Source: Amycolatopsis coloradensis (GTDB lineage: Bacteria > Actinomycetota > Actinomycetes > Mycobacteriales > Pseudonocardiaceae). From it: 43,041 nucleotides of DNA. Every line of letters begins with the position of its first letter. The first letter of the stretch is position 1. The notes under the pieces are model-generated. The model saw only the letters and a program-made list of their open reading frames with translations. It was not told the DNA's origin and ran no database searches. The DNA lies in NCBI RefSeq assembly GCF_037997115.1, contig NZ_CP150484.1, positions 5,102,568-5,145,608 of the forward strand, given 5' to 3'. Shown one piece after another: positions 1 through 8,605 of this stretch. Both the position numbers and the translations under genes were made by a program.

Positions 1-150
1 GGGTCCCGTGATGGGCCCGGCCGTCCATCGCGTGCCGAGCGCCAAGATGCGGGTCTGTACCCGGCAAACTTCTTCCCGGCGGGTAGGCGATCCTTCGGCG
101 GACGCAGGGCCATCACTCGATGACGGTTCATGGCGGGAATGCACCCGTTG

Positions 151-584
151 ATGTCTTTTCCGACACGCGGCGGAGGGCCTGCTGTGTCGCTCCTGAACGG
201 AACGTATCGGGGCCGGGTGTCGCTGCCGGTGCTCGGCCGCATCGCGAGGCAGGGCTGCGCCCCCTCGCGGTGGGTTTTCCCGGGCTGGGGCGCTCGGGAG
301 GCGAGCTCACGCCGGAAACGGCCACGGTCCCGGCACTCGCGGACTGGGCGGCGCGATGCGCCTCCGCGCTGAAGATCTCCGGGCCGATCGCCGTGGCAGG
401 TCATGACATCGGCGGCGCCGTCGCCCAGCACCTTCTCGCATCCGGTCGGCTGGAGGTGTCCCGGCCGGCCTTGGTCAACTCGGTCCTTTACGTCTCCTGG
501 CCGGCGCCGCCACCGAGCAGCGGATCGCTGACTATCCGGATCCACCATCGCCAACAACTGGTGCTGTACACGGGGCTGTGGTGA
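151..584 (+). pseudogene. Alpha/beta hydrolase remnant, frameshifted and truncated
   Basis: Two reading frames together spell the N-terminal half of an alpha/beta hydrolase. The first (from ATG 151) carries GGGPAVSLLNGTYRG, the strand before the oxyanion-hole loop. Near 256-260 the reading passes to the next frame, which continues with RPLAVGFPGLGRSGGE and then AVAGHDIGGAVAQHLL, the nucleophile-elbow region (GHDIGG). After SVLYVSWPAP similarity fades and a stop falls at 582-584, so the cap, the acid and the catalytic His are missing. The family hydrolyses esters, epoxides or C-C bonds; this copy cannot make a complete enzyme. A sequencing error could explain the frameshift but not the missing C-terminal half. 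Confidence 0.6.
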
Positions 585-1060
585 CAAGATGCGGCTACGT
601 CCCGGGCAGGACTCGGCCGACTACAAGAAATTCAAGGACACCGACGCCGTGTACGTCCCGAAGGGGTGCCTGCTGACCCGTCCCGGCGGGCACCGGCCCC
701 CATACGGCGACCAAGAATCCACACTCGCGGCCCCGCGCCACCCCTCCTGCCGCCTGGCCCGGCCGGACACGCACGGCGGCATGTGCGGACATTCGGAGGC
801 TCGGCACAGGGCGGGTTCGGCTGTGCCCGCTGTCGGATCGGCGGCCGTCGCGATGCAGGGTTCGGTACGGCGGGCGGCCGTAGGCATCTGTGATGGTTCA
901 ACATTTGAGACCGCCACCAGGAGTGGCGCGGTGGCCATTGAAAGGGCCACTTCCCAGCTGGGCAGGCAGGTACGATCATGATGATGAACCAGTCCTTGGA
1001 AAAGGCAAAGAATTCACCTCACAGGTGCATACGGTTACGATTCAAGCGCAGGAGACCTTC
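585..1060. other. Gene-poor stretch before the crystallin gene
   Basis: No convincing gene. A short plus-strand frame from 589 begins with a protein-like stretch (QDSADYKKFKDTDAVYVPKG) and then degenerates into Arg/Pro-rich translation, so it may be another remnant of unknown origin. Base composition falls in GC from about 960, which is consistent with the promoter region of the gene at 1061. Confidence 0.4.
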
Positions 1061-1369
1061 ATGCCTCATGTCATCTTGTTCGAGCATGTCCGTTTTCATG
1101 GAGCACATAAGCACGTCTTCGTCGCGGAACCCAACCTCAACGCGTCAGACGACAGGTTCTTTAATGACAAAGTCTCGTCGGCTGTAGTTCTAGATGGCAG
1201 GTGGGCTTTCTTTCGACACGGCAACTTCAGTGATCTATTAGGCGTTCTCGGGCCAGGTAATTACCCATCGCTGCAAGATGTTGGAATCGCGAACGACGCC
1301 GTCTCGTCATTGCGGCCCGCAGTCGGCGCAGAGGCAGAGAAAGGTCTGATCGAGCCTCAAGGTGAATAG
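1061..1369 (+). CDS. Beta/gamma-crystallin domain protein (cytosolic, 102 aa)
   Basis: A single small beta/gamma-crystallin domain. The two Ca2+-binding signatures of the family, (N/D)(N/D)xx(S/T)S, are both visible: NDKVSS at residues 35-40 and NDAVSS at 78-83, each after an aromatic-rich Greek-key strand (VILFEHVRFHG at 4-14; RWAFFRHGNF at 47-56). There is no signal peptide, so it should stay in the cytoplasm. The start at ATG 1061 is chosen because GGAG (1051-1054) sits 6 nt upstream and the domain begins at once; a longer in-frame extension to 890 has no ribosome site and unnatural sequence. Known members bind calcium and are stabilised by it; the biological role is unknown. Confidence 0.85.
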   Translation: MPHVILFEHVRFHGAHKHVFVAEPNLNASDDRFFNDKVSSAVVLDGRWAFFRHGNFSDLLGVLGPGNYPSLQDVGIANDAVSSLRPAVGAEAEKGLIEPQGE

Positions 1370-1727
1370 GTACCGGGAAACGCGAAGTCGCGTCTGACCT
1401 GCCCGCTGCGCTCCCGGACCGCTGCTGTGTCGGAGAGGTCGAGACCCTCAGTCCAGCCCCTCGGAAACCCGCTTTCCTCATGAGGCAGCAGATAGCCGTG
1501 TTCGGCAAGGCATCAGGCGGCCCCCGCGGAAGCCGGATGCGCGGATCCGGGCGAAGTGCCGAACATCAGCGTCCAACCGTCGAGAACCGGGCTCGAACGG
1601 CTCGACTACCAGTTGATGATGTTCCGCGATGCGGGGCCCCGCACGCGCCTCGTTAGAGCGCGGCCGTACATGAGGCGGGCGTAGGCCGCCGTCACCCCGC
1701 AAGGTCAACTGGAGCCAGAGCCGGGAA
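1370..1727. other. Intergenic stretch without a recognisable gene
   Basis: Only short Arg/Pro/Ser-rich frames are open on either strand. I see no protein family, strong hairpin or repeat here. It separates the crystallin gene from the broken RidA gene and is probably decayed sequence. Confidence 0.4.
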
Positions 1728-2078
1728 TCAGTCGGCCGGAATCGCCGCGATCGCCTCGACTTCGGCCGTGTGGTCCGGCCCTGCCAGTGCGACGCCAGCG
1801 AGCGTCTGGGCCGGGAAGTCGCCGTCCGGTAGCCGGCCAGATGCTCGGTGCCCGCGAGCAAGGTGACGAGCTTGACCAGGTGCTGCGGCCCGACGCCCTG
1901 CGCGGCGAGCAGGGCCTCGATGTTGGCGAAGATCCGCCGCGTCTGCGTTTCGGCGTCCGGGCCGGCGAGGGTGCCGTCCGGGTTGACGCCGAGCTGGCCC
2001 GCGACGAAGACGAGCCGGTGGCCCGGGCGGCACTTCCGCGAGAGGGCTGTACCGCCCGAGCGGCGGTGCGACTGCCAC
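1728..2078 (-). pseudogene. RidA/YjgF-family gene with two frameshifts
   Basis: Three minus-strand pieces in different frames together make one RidA-family protein. From GTG 2078: VAPPLGRYSPLAEVPPG; a shift near 2018-2030; then HRLVFVAGQLGVNPDG through RRIFANIEALLAAQG to LVTLLAGTEHLAGYR; a second shift near 1826-1832; then DGDFPAQTLAGVALAG and VEAIAAIPAD before the stop at 1728-1730. RidA proteins are trimeric enamine/imine deaminases of about 125-135 aa that remove toxic 2-aminoacrylate. The middle block is well preserved, so inactivation looks recent; the second junction also seems to lack several residues normally present. The residue immediately before DGDFPAQ is frame-ambiguous. Confidence 0.75.
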
Positions 2079-2431
2079 CGTGCTCTGCACAGCCTCTGCT
2101 ACGCATCGTCCTTCACGGCCCGGTTCGGCGGCTTCTCGCCTTCGACAGTGACCTTGGGCGCGTGATGGCTGTGCCGACGTGACCGATGCGGGCGATGTGC
2201 GGCAACGGCTCCAGCACCGCCCATAGAGCGTCGGTCGAGTCAAACCATCCCCGCCGACTTCGATACAGGCCCTAGGCGGTCCCGGCCGACGCGTTGTCGT
2301 CCCCGCGCACGAGAGGCCGGTCCGGAGCGGATCGTCGATCTCACGGGACGGTGCTTCCTTGTAGCTGTAAATTCGGCGGAAAGCCGGGGCGCGACCTGCG
2401 GACCACCGGCCCGGAGCCCGGGGGAGACGAG
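2079..2431. other. Upstream region of the AraC gene
   Basis: No gene is supported. Frames open across it are shadows or N-terminal extensions of the AraC frame with implausible composition. Its 3' end carries the ribosome site GGGGAGA (2421-2427) for the AraC start at 2432. No clear -10/-35 pair could be picked. Confidence 0.4.
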
Positions 2432-3487
2432 ATGCAGGGCGGATACGGGGGACGCACGCGCGGGGCGGCGGTACGGGAACGGGGAGCTGGACACGTCGGC
2501 CGGGGCGGATCGGAGGCAGGCACGCCGCACATACTGTTCGAGGGTGACGATGTCGAGGCGCTGGACGAGGTAGTGACCGGGGAGTTCTCGCCCCATCGTC
2601 TGCGCGTCGGCCGAGGACACCGGTCGCCCGGCCGCTTCCGCCGCCTGCACCGGCGGGGTCTGGCGCTGTACGAGCTGGGGTGGGGCGTCCCGGTTGAGGT
2701 CGCGGCAGGCGAACTGCCCGACTTCCACAACGTCCACATCCCGCTCGCCGGTGAAGGTACGGTCCGGGTGGCGGGCCGCGAAGTCACCGCGTCGTGCTCG
2801 GTCGCCGGGCCCGGGATGACCCTGGACATGTCCCTGTCGGCCAGGGCGGACACGCTCATCCTGTGTCTGCCGCAGGCGGTGGTGGACAACGCCGTCACCG
2901 CGCAGACCGGTGAACCGCCCGCCGCCGCCGTGCGTTTCGCCCCCGCCCTCGCGGACGGCGACCCGGCGGTGGCCGCGTGGCTGGAGACCGCGCGAGCCTT
3001 CGCGCAGTTCACCGCGTCACCTCTCGCGGCCCGGTCACCGCTGGCCGCCGCGCACTTCGAACAGGTCCTCGTGCACGGTCTGGTGGACCTCCAGCCGCAT
3101 GACCATTTCACCGCCCTTCCCGCGTACGCCCATCCGGCGCTGCCGCGTGCCGTGCGACGGGCCATGGCGTACTGCGAGGAACACGCGGGTGAGCCGGTGT
3201 CGGTCGCGGACATGGCCGCGGCGGCGCGGGTCAGCCCCCGCACTCTCCAGGAGCGCTTCCGAATCGACTTCGGGACCACCCCGGCGGCCTACCTGCGGCG
3301 CGTACGACTGGACCGGGTGCATCAGGACCTGCTGCGCATCGCGGACGGTTCCGCGTCCGGGACGGTCGCCGACGTCGCGACGCGCTGGGGCTTCACCCAC
3401 CTGAGCCGGTTCGCCGCTTACTACCGCGAGGCGTACGGACAGGTGCCGTCCCACACCGCCGAAAGGCGCTACAGCCCGCCGGCTTGA
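2432..3487 (+). CDS. AraC-family transcriptional regulator
   Basis: 351 aa. Residues 40-220 form an N-terminal sensing region of the AraC 'AraC-binding-like' type, with a beta-rich cupin-like stretch (FHNVHIPLAGEGTVRVAG, 99-116). Residues 238-348 are the double helix-turn-helix: first HTH around VSVADMAAAARVSPRTLQERF (256-276), then the PAAYLRRVRLDRVHQDLL linker helix, and second HTH around VADVATRWGFTHLSRFAAYY (312-331) ending in the family's YRxxYGxxPS motif. The frame is open upstream to 2294, but ATG 2432 has GGGGAGA 5 nt before it and the extension is low-complexity. The gene stands alone, with broken genes upstream, so its target is not evident. A strong terminator follows it. Confidence 0.88.
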   Translation: MQGGYGGRTRGAAVRERGAGHVGRGGSEAGTPHILFEGDDVEALDEVVTGEFSPHRLRVGRGHRSPGRFRRLHRRGLALYELGWGVPVEVAAGELPDFHNVHIPLAGEGTVRVAGREVTASCSVAGPGMTLDMSLSARADTLILCLPQAVVDNAVTAQTGEPPAAAVRFAPALADGDPAVAAWLETARAFAQFTASPLAARSPLAAAHFEQVLVHGLVDLQPHDHFTALPAYAHPALPRAVRRAMAYCEEHAGEPVSVADMAAAARVSPRTLQERFRIDFGTTPAAYLRRVRLDRVHQDLLRIADGSASGTVADVATRWGFTHLSRFAAYYREAYGQVPSHTAERRYSPPA

Positions 3488-3510
3488 GGCGTACTCACGA
3501 CCGTTTCAGT

Positions 3511-3545
3511 AACGGACCCCGGGATTCCCGGGGTCCGTTTCCTTT
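3511..3545 (+). terminator. Intrinsic terminator after the AraC gene
   Basis: A perfect 13-bp stem (AACGGACCCCGGG, 3511-3523, pairing with 3527-3539) with a 3-nt ATT loop, followed by TTTCCTTTCC. It starts 24 nt after the stop codon. Confidence 0.85.
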
Positions 3546-3999
3546 CCGGGCCTATCCGCCGGAGCGAGACGGATCCGGGCCGTGCCGGCAATCCGATACA
3601 CGCAGATCACTCGGCGGATAACGGATAGAGGGCGGTCGTCCGCCATCCGTACGCTGAACCGAGGCTGTCGTCAGGGTCTAGGGGGTTTCAATGCAGTTTG
3701 AAGGACGTTTACGACACAGTTCTAGCCCCGCTACGGTTTGAGAAACGATTCTGATCGTTTTCACTCGCACGCCATCAGAGTGGATCTGCGAACAGCTGAA
3801 GATAACATCTGCAGTGCCAGTGGTAACTGGTCCACCTGCTGGATTCGAATGGGGTGGCCTCATGCGCAGTCGCACTCGAATGGCGTCAGCCGCAGTCGAT
3901 CACTGAGTTCAGTTGCGCGACGATACCGTCGAGGCCGGAATACCTTCCCGGCTGCTCTCGACACGATCGTTCCTTTCCGACGAAATAGAGGAGAAAGAC
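3546..3999. other. Lower-GC leader region of the secreted-protein gene
   Basis: No gene recognised. The stretch about 3680-3870 is clearly less GC-rich than the flanks and has no codon bias in any frame. It ends in a good ribosome site (GAGGAG, 3988-3993) for the gene at 4000, so part of it is probably promoter and 5' leader. I could not fix a promoter. Confidence 0.4.
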
Positions 4000-4353
4000 A
4001 TGAGTTCTCGCGCCAAGGGAATCGCGGCGTTCGCTGCCGCAGTGGCGGCGGTGGCGCTCACGCCGGCCACTTCGGCCCAGGCCGCCACCTCGGCCCCCTA
4101 TGCCGAGTTCTTCGACAACGCCAACTACTGCTGCTCTTCGATCTATGACCCGGGCGACGGCGGCCGGTGCTACAACCTCCCGACTTACTTCGTCAACACG
4201 ATTTCTTCGGTCCGGTCCAACACCCGGTGGATCCTGTACTCGCGCGCCAACTGCTGGACGGATTCCGGCGTGCCGACTCTCGACTACACCGGCAGCCTTT
4301 CCTACGTCGGCGACCAGATGAACGACAAAACGGTCTCGGTCAAGGTGTTCTGA
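4000..4353 (+). CDS. Secreted crystallin-fold / peptidase-inhibitor-I36-like protein
   Basis: 117 aa with a Sec signal peptide: short charged n-region, hydrophobic FAAAVAAVALTP, and an AQA|AT cleavage site after residue 28. The mature 89-residue part has four cysteines (44, 45, 57, 85) and two motifs resembling the beta/gamma-crystallin signature, VNTISSVR (65-72) and NDKTVSVKV (108-116). This matches the fold shared by crystallins, the Streptomyces metalloproteinase inhibitor (family I36) and the Streptomyces killer-toxin-like protein. Which of these roles it has cannot be told; inhibitor or structural wall protein are the likelier options. The start is fixed by GAGGAG six nt upstream. A perfect 15-bp terminator hairpin follows immediately, so it is monocistronic. 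Confidence 0.8.
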   Translation: MSSRAKGIAAFAAAVAAVALTPATSAQAATSAPYAEFFDNANYCCSSIYDPGDGGRCYNLPTYFVNTISSVRSNTRWILYSRANCWTDSGVPTLDYTGSLSYVGDQMNDKTVSVKVF

Positions 4354-4357
4354 CACA

Positions 4358-4392
4358 CGGTCGGCGGTGCCGGGTGACGGCACCGCCGACCG
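4358..4392 (+). terminator. Terminator hairpin after the secreted-protein gene
   Basis: A perfect 15-bp stem (CGGTCGGCGGTGCCG, 4358-4372, with 4378-4392) and a GGTGA loop, beginning 4 nt after the stop. There is no T tract, which is common for actinobacterial terminators. Confidence 0.8.
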
Positions 4393-5172
4393 CTCCGGCA
4401 TCGACCGCGCCGCGTATCCGCGTGTCCGGCCGGCCGACACTGACACGTACCAGGCCATAGTACCCGGCACTTGCCTGGTATTCCCGGGCCCGACTGCAAC
4501 GCGCCTGGGCGATGACTCGGATTCGGGCGCCGCCCCCGAGGGGCGTGAGCCGCTCATCGCCGGCACCGGACAGCGGGGCGAACAGTCGGGTAAAGAACCA
4601 GTAGGCGAACCGGAAGTCCGACCGGTTGCGCAGGTCCTTGCGCGGGTTGTCGGCACCTTCGCGCTCCACTGCGAGAACACGGGCTCAAGATCCGTGCCGC
4701 GTGAGCGCACCGGTTGAGCAATTCGACCCGTCGAGCGGCGGTCAACGGTAATGGCCGGAAATCAGCGTTCGGTCGAGTGACCGGCAGTCAGGCTTGACGA
4801 CAATACGCCCGTGTCGTGCATTCGCCTGCTGTGGCCTCGTGACGGGCCCGTCCTGGCTGCCTAGCCTGGTCTTGGCGGGGTGGTGCGCATGGCCACGTTG
4901 GTGTTCTCCAAGGAGGAGCCGGATCAGCTGCCTTGGTCACCTGAGATCGACCGAGGGAAGCTGATCGGTTTTGTGCTGGCTCATTTTCCGAGACGACGCC
5001 CCTGTTCGTCGCTCGGGCTACAGCACCGAAGCCAGGCCCTTCACAGCCGGCTCCCGTGCACCGCCGCCACAGGACAGCCGGCGGCTTCGAGTGGCACGCA
5101 CCGGACACGAGCCGGGAAGGCTTCCGGTACCAGCATTCGAGCCGCGCCACGACACACCATCAGGAGATTCTC
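4393..5172. other. Long stretch without a supported gene
   Basis: About 780 nt. A minus-strand frame near 4669-4560 gives a protein-like stretch (RKDLRNRSDFRFAYWFFTRL) that soon becomes Arg/Pro-rich; it may be a remnant of an unknown gene, but no family was recognised. The last 12 nt hold the ribosome site AGGAG (5162-5166) of the DUF1540 gene. No promoter was assigned. Confidence 0.4.
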
Positions 5173-5457
5173 ATGGAGATGCCCGTGGTGACCACGTGTG
5201 AGGTCGACACGTGCTCCTACAACCGCGACCGCGGCTGCCATGCCCTGGCCATCACGATCGGCGACCCCCTGCATGCCCACTGCGACACGTTCTTCCACGC
5301 CTCCTTCAAAGGCGGGGATCCAGCCGCCGTCGGGCATGTCGGCGCCTGCAAAATGTCCGACTGTCGGTACAACGTCGACCTGGAGTGCCAGGCACCTGCC
5401 ATCGAGGTCGGTCATCGTCAGGATGACGCGGACTGCCTGACCTACGCACCGCTGTAG
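5173..5457 (+). CDS. Tandem DUF1540 cysteine-rich protein
   Basis: 94 aa made of two copies of the same four-cysteine module: C9-x4-C14-x7-C22-x14-C37 and C59-x4-C64-x7-C72-x15-C88. Each contains the CxxxxCxYNxDxxC core of DUF1540 (CEVDTCSYNRDRGC and CKMSDCRYNVDLEC). The spacing suggests one metal ion (probably zinc) per module, but no biochemical function is established for the family. The start ATG 5173 has AGGAG 6 nt upstream, and the domain begins within eight residues. No signal peptide. No operon partner: the neighbours are a gene-poor stretch and a convergent hydrolase. Confidence 0.88.
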   Translation: MEMPVVTTCEVDTCSYNRDRGCHALAITIGDPLHAHCDTFFHASFKGGDPAAVGHVGACKMSDCRYNVDLECQAPAIEVGHRQDDADCLTYAPL

Positions 5458-5670
5458 CACGGCGAGGACGGGTGAGGACCAGCGTGGGCTTCGGGGTGTC
5501 GGATGAGGCTTACCGACCGCCGACGAACACCGCCGACCGAGTAGCGTGCCCGTCGAGTATCCGGCCCCTCGTCGGCAACGGCGCGGTCCGAAGGCCAGCA
5601 GCACAGCGCCGCGGTGAGCCAGGCGACAGCTTCAGCCCCTTCATGGCACTGACCGAGAAGATCGACGACG

Positions 5671-5706
5671 CCCACCCCGGCACCGGGAACGCCGGGGCGG
5701 GGTGGG
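5671..5706. terminator. GC-rich hairpin between convergent genes
   Basis: CCCACCCCG (5671-5679) pairs with CGGGGTGGG (5698-5706) around an 18-nt loop. It lies 46 nt beyond the stop of the minus-strand hydrolase and could terminate transcription from that side. No T tract on either side. Confidence 0.45.
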
Positions 5707-5752
5707 CTTGTCCTGCGGAATCACCTGGAGTTCCGCGACGCGGCCCCTTCCG

Positions 5753-6997
5753 TCATCCGAGGCAGGACCGGACGGCCTTCGCCAGGTTCGCCGCCCGCGG
5801 GTCGTCGGGCCGGAAGTTCCAGAGGTTCGTGACGTAGCCGAAGCCGACACCTGCGTCGGAGTCCGCGAAGCCGATCGATCCGCCGGAGCCCGGGTGGCCG
5901 AACGATCCCGGGCCGACCATCGGAATCGGCGGGCAGGATCGGTGGAACCCGAGCGACATGTAGAAGGAGCGGTCAGCCGGAATGTCCAGTCCGGACGGCA
6001 GCCCGTGCATCGGCGTCTTGTCGGTGTGGACGGCTGTCATCCTTTCGACCGTAGACGGCTCCAGCAGCCGGACCCCGTCGACCTCGCTCACCGTGGCGGC
6101 ATACATCCGGGCCACCGATCGCGCGTCCGCGAGCATGTTCGCGGCCGGGAACTCCGCGGCGCGCCAGGCGCGTGTCGTGAAATACCCGGACGTGGGGTCC
6201 AACGCGCCGCCGAGCTCACCGGCCCGGGCTTGGACCGAATCCGGGCTCCACAGGGTTTCGATCCATTTGGTGACCGTGTCCGCTTCGAGTCCGGTCAGCT
6301 CGATCATCCCTGCGAGCAGCTCCTCCACCGTGAACGGAGCGGCGAACTCGATCTGTGCCACCCGTTCCTCTTGCTCCTCCGGCAAGCCGATCCAGGCGCT
6401 CAGCCCGAGTGGGGCGGCCACCTCGTCGGCGAAGAACCTGCCGAGCGACTTACCGGAGATCCGGCGCACGACCTCGCCGACCAGGAACCCGTAGGTCACG
6501 CTGTGGTATACGTGCTCGGTTCCCGGCTCCCACAACGGTTTCTGCGTCTCGAGGGCACGGATGACCGGATCCCAGGCGCACGCCTCGTCAAAGGTCAGCG
6601 GTCCGTCGACGATCGGCAGACCAGCCTGGTGGGACAGCAACCAGCGCACCGGGATCCGGTCCTTGCCCGCAGTGGCGAATTCCGGCCAATACCGGGCGAC
6701 CGGGGCATCGAGATCCAGTTCACCGCGCTGTGCCAGGAGATGCGCGCAGATCGCGGTGGCGCCCTTCGTCGTGGACGCGACCTGGACGATGGTGTTCTCG
6801 TCCCACAGTCGGTTCGCCTCGCGATCGGCCATGCCGCCCCACAGGTCGACGACAGGGCGGCCGCCGACGTAGACGCTGCACGCCGCGCCGCCTTCCCCGG
6901 GATCACCGTCGAAGTTCGCGCGGAACGCGTCGGCGACCTTTCCCCAGCCTTCCTCGACGTTGTCACCACGACCGAGACCGCTCGTCGTTTCTGCCAT
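5753..6997 (-). CDS. Serine hydrolase, class C beta-lactamase/EstB-type esterase
   Basis: 414 aa, the usual length of beta-lactamase-fold (family VIII) esterases. Ser75-x-x-Lys78 (STTK) supplies the nucleophile and base. Tyr164 in VYHSVTYGFLVGEVVRR is the second catalytic motif, with Ser in place of the Asn of true beta-lactamases, as is usual in EstB-like enzymes. GHPGSGGSIGFAD near the C-terminus replaces the KTG box. No signal peptide, so it is cytoplasmic and more likely an esterase or amidase than a resistance enzyme. AAGGA lies just upstream of ATG 6997. It follows the DUF4097 gene by 33 nt in the same direction and is probably co-transcribed. Substrate unknown. Confidence 0.9.
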   Translation of the reverse strand: MAETTSGLGRGDNVEEGWGKVADAFRANFDGDPGEGGAACSVYVGGRPVVDLWGGMADREANRLWDENTIVQVASTTKGATAICAHLLAQRGELDLDAPVARYWPEFATAGKDRIPVRWLLSHQAGLPIVDGPLTFDEACAWDPVIRALETQKPLWEPGTEHVYHSVTYGFLVGEVVRRISGKSLGRFFADEVAAPLGLSAWIGLPEEQEERVAQIEFAAPFTVEELLAGMIELTGLEADTVTKWIETLWSPDSVQARAGELGGALDPTSGYFTTRAWRAAEFPAANMLADARSVARMYAATVSEVDGVRLLEPSTVERMTAVHTDKTPMHGLPSGLDIPADRSFYMSLGFHRSCPPIPMVGPGSFGHPGSGGSIGFADSDAGVGFGYVTNLWNFRPDDPRAANLAKAVRSCLG

Positions 6998-7030
6998 TTC
7001 GTGGTCCTTTCCAGATTTGAGAAGCTGTAC

Positions 7031-7867
7031 TCAGGCGGTCGCGCGGTGGACGACGATGTCGTCGAGTCGCGTGCGGGCGTAGATCCTGACCTGGTTCTCG
7101 TCCGTGTCCGGGTTGTCCTGTGCGGGCAGGGAGTTGCGCACCGCACCCTTGGTACTGTCGGCGTCCACGTGAGCGACGGAGCCTTCGCCGATGCCGATCT
7201 CAATGCCCCCGGCGGCGTTCGTCAGCTCCGCCTGGCCGCGTGTCATCCGACCGACTCGGATGGGGCAGTGGGCCCCCTTGGCGATGACATCGCCGTCGGC
7301 GCGGACGATGTCGAAGCCGCCGCCGGAGCCACCGAGTTCGACGTCGGACCGCGCATGGCCGATCCATACCTTCCCGGTCGAGCCCTCGTACCGGACGACG
7401 CCCTCGACCTCGTCGATCCGCAGCCCGGCCGCGCCGCCTTCCAGGCCGACGGCCCCGGCGACGTGCCCGATCTCGACCTCGCCGGCGGCGATGTTCCCCC
7501 GGAGCGCGGTGATGTGGTCGAGCCGGACCTGCCCCGACGCCACGTTCAGCTCACAGTCACCGAGCGGGCCGTCGGCACGCACCTTCGTCCACGCCGTGTT
7601 CAGGACCAGCCGTGACCCGGCGGGCAGCTCGACCGTGATGGCGACGGAACCGCTCTTGTCACCCGACTTGGTCGTCTCGACCGACAGCTCACCACCGGAG
7701 AAGGCGACCTTGGTGCCCTCGGCGACCTTCAGGTCCGATCTATTCGAGCCGGTGATGGGCTCGACCAGTACCACCGTGTCGGTCCGCTCGCTCGCGACGA
7801 CCCGCACCCGGGCGCCCGCGGTGGTCAAGGTGGCCGTGATCGGGTTCGGAGTGGTGAAGGCAGGCAT
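7031..7867 (-). CDS. DUF4097-type beta-strand repeat protein
   Basis: 278 aa. Almost the whole protein is short beta strands rich in Gly/Val with periodic turns (for example LPAGSRLVLNTAWTKVRADG, then repeated GxVxIxxVxGxV), the pattern of DUF4097 adhesin-like beta-solenoids. There is no signal peptide or TM segment. ATG 7867 is chosen because AGGAG lies 6 nt upstream; a longer reading frame to 7945 has no such site. It is the first gene of a probable two-gene unit with the serine hydrolase. The family is common in actinobacteria and usually sits beside regulators or membrane proteins; its function is unknown. Confidence 0.85.
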   Translation of the reverse strand: MPAFTTPNPITATLTTAGARVRVVASERTDTVVLVEPITGSNRSDLKVAEGTKVAFSGGELSVETTKSGDKSGSVAITVELPAGSRLVLNTAWTKVRADGPLGDCELNVASGQVRLDHITALRGNIAAGEVEIGHVAGAVGLEGGAAGLRIDEVEGVVRYEGSTGKVWIGHARSDVELGGSGGGFDIVRADGDVIAKGAHCPIRVGRMTRGQAELTNAAGGIEIGIGEGSVAHVDADSTKGAVRNSLPAQDNPDTDENQVRIYARTRLDDIVVHRATA

Positions 7868-8091
7868 TTCGGATCTCCTGTCGCTGGGCGCGGGACCGGC
7901 TGGTGTCCCAGGCGGCTCGGCAACAATCGCCGCCGGCCCTGACACAGGACTGACGCGGCGCAGACACGGGCGTGCCGCAGACGTCAGTCGGCAGGAGCGT
8001 TGGTCAGATACGGCTCTGGCTCAGGTTTCGTGGTTCCGTAACGCTTTGTAATCGGGCGGTGGCTGTCCCGGTGATCGGGCATCATGGCCGA

Positions 8092-8574
8092 ATGTCGGAT
8101 CTTCAGTGGGATGAGGTCGAGGGCTTCTTCGACCCTGATCTGATGGGTGCGCTTCCCGATGTGTTCGTCCCGGGCACGTCCGCGGAAGACTGGCAGAGGG
8201 TGTTCGATCTGGTAGAGGCGCGTGGTTGGCAGCGGGAATTCCGCCGGGGCGACATGGCGCTGCCCTTGCCCTCCGCCGCCGAGGCACTCCTTCGCCCGGT
8301 CGATGCCGAACTGGTGGAGCTGAGGGTTTGGCCGGTTCCAGGGATGCTCGCGATCTTCCGTCTCATGGCGGCCGCGGAGATCGACTTCGACATCGACCTG
8401 CGGGAGTTGCAGGGGCAGACCGGCGTCGACACCTTGTGCGGGTTCCTCACCGAGATCGGGCGGAAGCTGGGCAAGCCGGTTCCCATGACTCCGGAAGGCG
8501 GAAGCCAGGCCCATCCGGTCCTCGGCTTCGATCCGGCGCTCGACCGAGTCGTGTTGCCGGCGGATCCGCTGTAA
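8092..8574 (+). CDS. Conserved hypothetical protein (160 aa)
   Basis: The composition and GC3 pattern are those of a real gene, but I recognise no family. It is an acidic, soluble alpha/beta protein without signal peptide or TM segment. It begins MSDLQWDEVEGFFDPDLMG, has a central amphipathic strand/helix run (ELRVWPVPGMLAIFRLM), and ends in a Pro-rich tail. Size, acidity and isolated position next to a conflict-type operon would suit an immunity-like protein, but that is only a guess. ATG 8092 is chosen because the protein-like sequence starts there; upstream in-frame sequence is not natural. It converges on the 150-aa gene at 8606 with 31 nt between the stops. Confidence 0.65.
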   Translation: MSDLQWDEVEGFFDPDLMGALPDVFVPGTSAEDWQRVFDLVEARGWQREFRRGDMALPLPSAAEALLRPVDAELVELRVWPVPGMLAIFRLMAAAEIDFDIDLRELQGQTGVDTLCGFLTEIGRKLGKPVPMTPEGGSQAHPVLGFDPALDRVVLPADPL

Positions 8575-8605
8575 GCGGGCTTCGCGTGGGTATTCCACCT
8601 GAGCT

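Noticed and set aside
589..981. Possible small protein beginning with a natural-looking stretch (QDSADYKKFKDTDAVYVPKG)
   Set aside because: The first about 30 residues look protein-like but the rest does not; no family and no ribosome site. At most a remnant.
4340..4669. Minus-strand 109-aa frame with RKDLRNRSDFRFAYWFFTRL
   Set aside because: Only the first about 45 residues look natural, with no ribosome site or recognised family, so not called as a gene.
5702..7615. 637-aa plus-strand open frame
   Set aside because: It lies over two clear minus-strand genes (serine hydrolase and DUF4097 protein). Its translation is Arg/Asp/Pro-rich without a family.
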